A stretch of DNA of 26,232 bases from JAYVYM01 sp046593925 (GTDB lineage: Bacteria > Actinomycetota > Actinomycetes > Mycobacteriales > SCTD01), in assembly GCA_046593925.1 (NCBI GenBank), contig JBKJQN010000023.1:1-26232 (forward strand), in the 5' to 3' direction. Numbering within the stretch: position 1 is the first letter of the stretch; the number at the start of each line of letters is the position of its first letter. Of the stretch, positions 26,036-26,232 are shown piece by piece. The translations under genes were made by a program, and so were the position numbers. The notes below the pieces were generated by a model. The model was not told where the DNA came from, made no database searches, and saw only the letters and a program-made list of their open reading frames with translations.

Positions 26036-26232
26036 TCCCGAAGATCGCGGACCTGGAGCTGTTCTTTCTGGCCGACTACGCGTTCGGTAGGAAGAGCCCG
26101 GTCACAGCGCCGCGCCTAGCCCCGGCGTTTCAGTAGGGACGTCTGGGGACGTCTGATGATCTTGAAGTTTGTTGGCGGTCATTGGGGCAGCGTGGAGCGC
26201 CGGCGTGGGGTCCGGTGTCTCCGTGCTGGTGG
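26036..26232. other. Window end: short plus-strand coding fragment and direct repeat
   Basis: A plus-strand frame reads LPKIADLELFFLADYAFGRK and stops at a TAG at about 26134. It looks like the start of a protein cut short; I do not assign a family. Just after it GGACGTCTGGGGACGTCTG is an exact short direct repeat (26137–26155). The rest is unassigned. Confidence 0.3.

Overview
The window is GC-rich with dense, often overlapping genes, GTG starts and a strong codon-position bias, which points to an actinobacterium (Actinomycetota). Two things narrow it. The minus-strand gene order thrS–HIT … pgsA–PI-mannoside acyltransferase–pimA–LemA-like–pdxS–pdxT–yebC–ruvC–ruvA–ruvB is the order I know from Streptomyces and Mycobacterium. 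A clear SsgB homologue beside a Gly-Cys-Val tRNA cluster suggests a morphologically complex or sporulating lineage. The genus cannot be told from the sequence alone.

Layout. Positions 1–1789 (minus) hold ruvB (cut by the window edge), ruvA and ruvC, the Holliday-junction machinery. Positions 1790–2387 are non-coding and contain a large imperfect inverted repeat. Positions 2388–3012 (minus) hold an apparently frameshifted gene ending in a degenerate receiver domain. Positions 3089–5366 (minus) are pdxS–pdxT–yebC (PLP synthesis plus a YebC-family protein). Positions 5408–8656 (minus) are pgsA, an acyltransferase, pimA and a LemA-like membrane protein (phosphatidylinositol and PIM synthesis). 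Seven stop/start junctions in these minus-strand operons are 4-base GTGA overlaps.

Positions 8707–14198 look like foreign or decayed material between pgsA and its usual neighbour HIT. They hold a shrunken EF-G-like GTPase (plus strand), a frameshifted DUF222/13E12-type remnant, a secreted lytic transglycosylase with a long Pro/Thr tail coupled to a secreted alpha/beta hydrolase with a damaged N-terminus (both minus), then about 700 bp of repeats and decayed reading frames.

Positions 14199–17294 (minus) are HIT hydrolase, thrS and an OsmC-type peroxidase. A tRNA-Val(CAC), a PGPGW membrane protein, an RsbW-like ATPase, an RskA-type anti-sigma factor and a SigK-like ECF sigma factor follow (all minus). 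ssgB and tRNA-Gly(GCC), tRNA-Cys(GCA) and tRNA-Val(GAC) are on plus.

Downstream of tRNA-Val (20888–26232) the sequence changes character: long non-coding stretches, broken genes, a small membrane protein, a DUF2252 protein, a Pr6Pr-family membrane protein and a multiply frameshifted tyrosine recombinase. It resembles a decayed integrated element at a tRNA cluster. I found no CRISPR array and no confident new defence system. The most unusual objects are the EF-G-like protein without a recognisable domain IV, the degenerate receiver protein, and the combination of an RsbW-like ATPase with an ECF sigma/anti-sigma pair.
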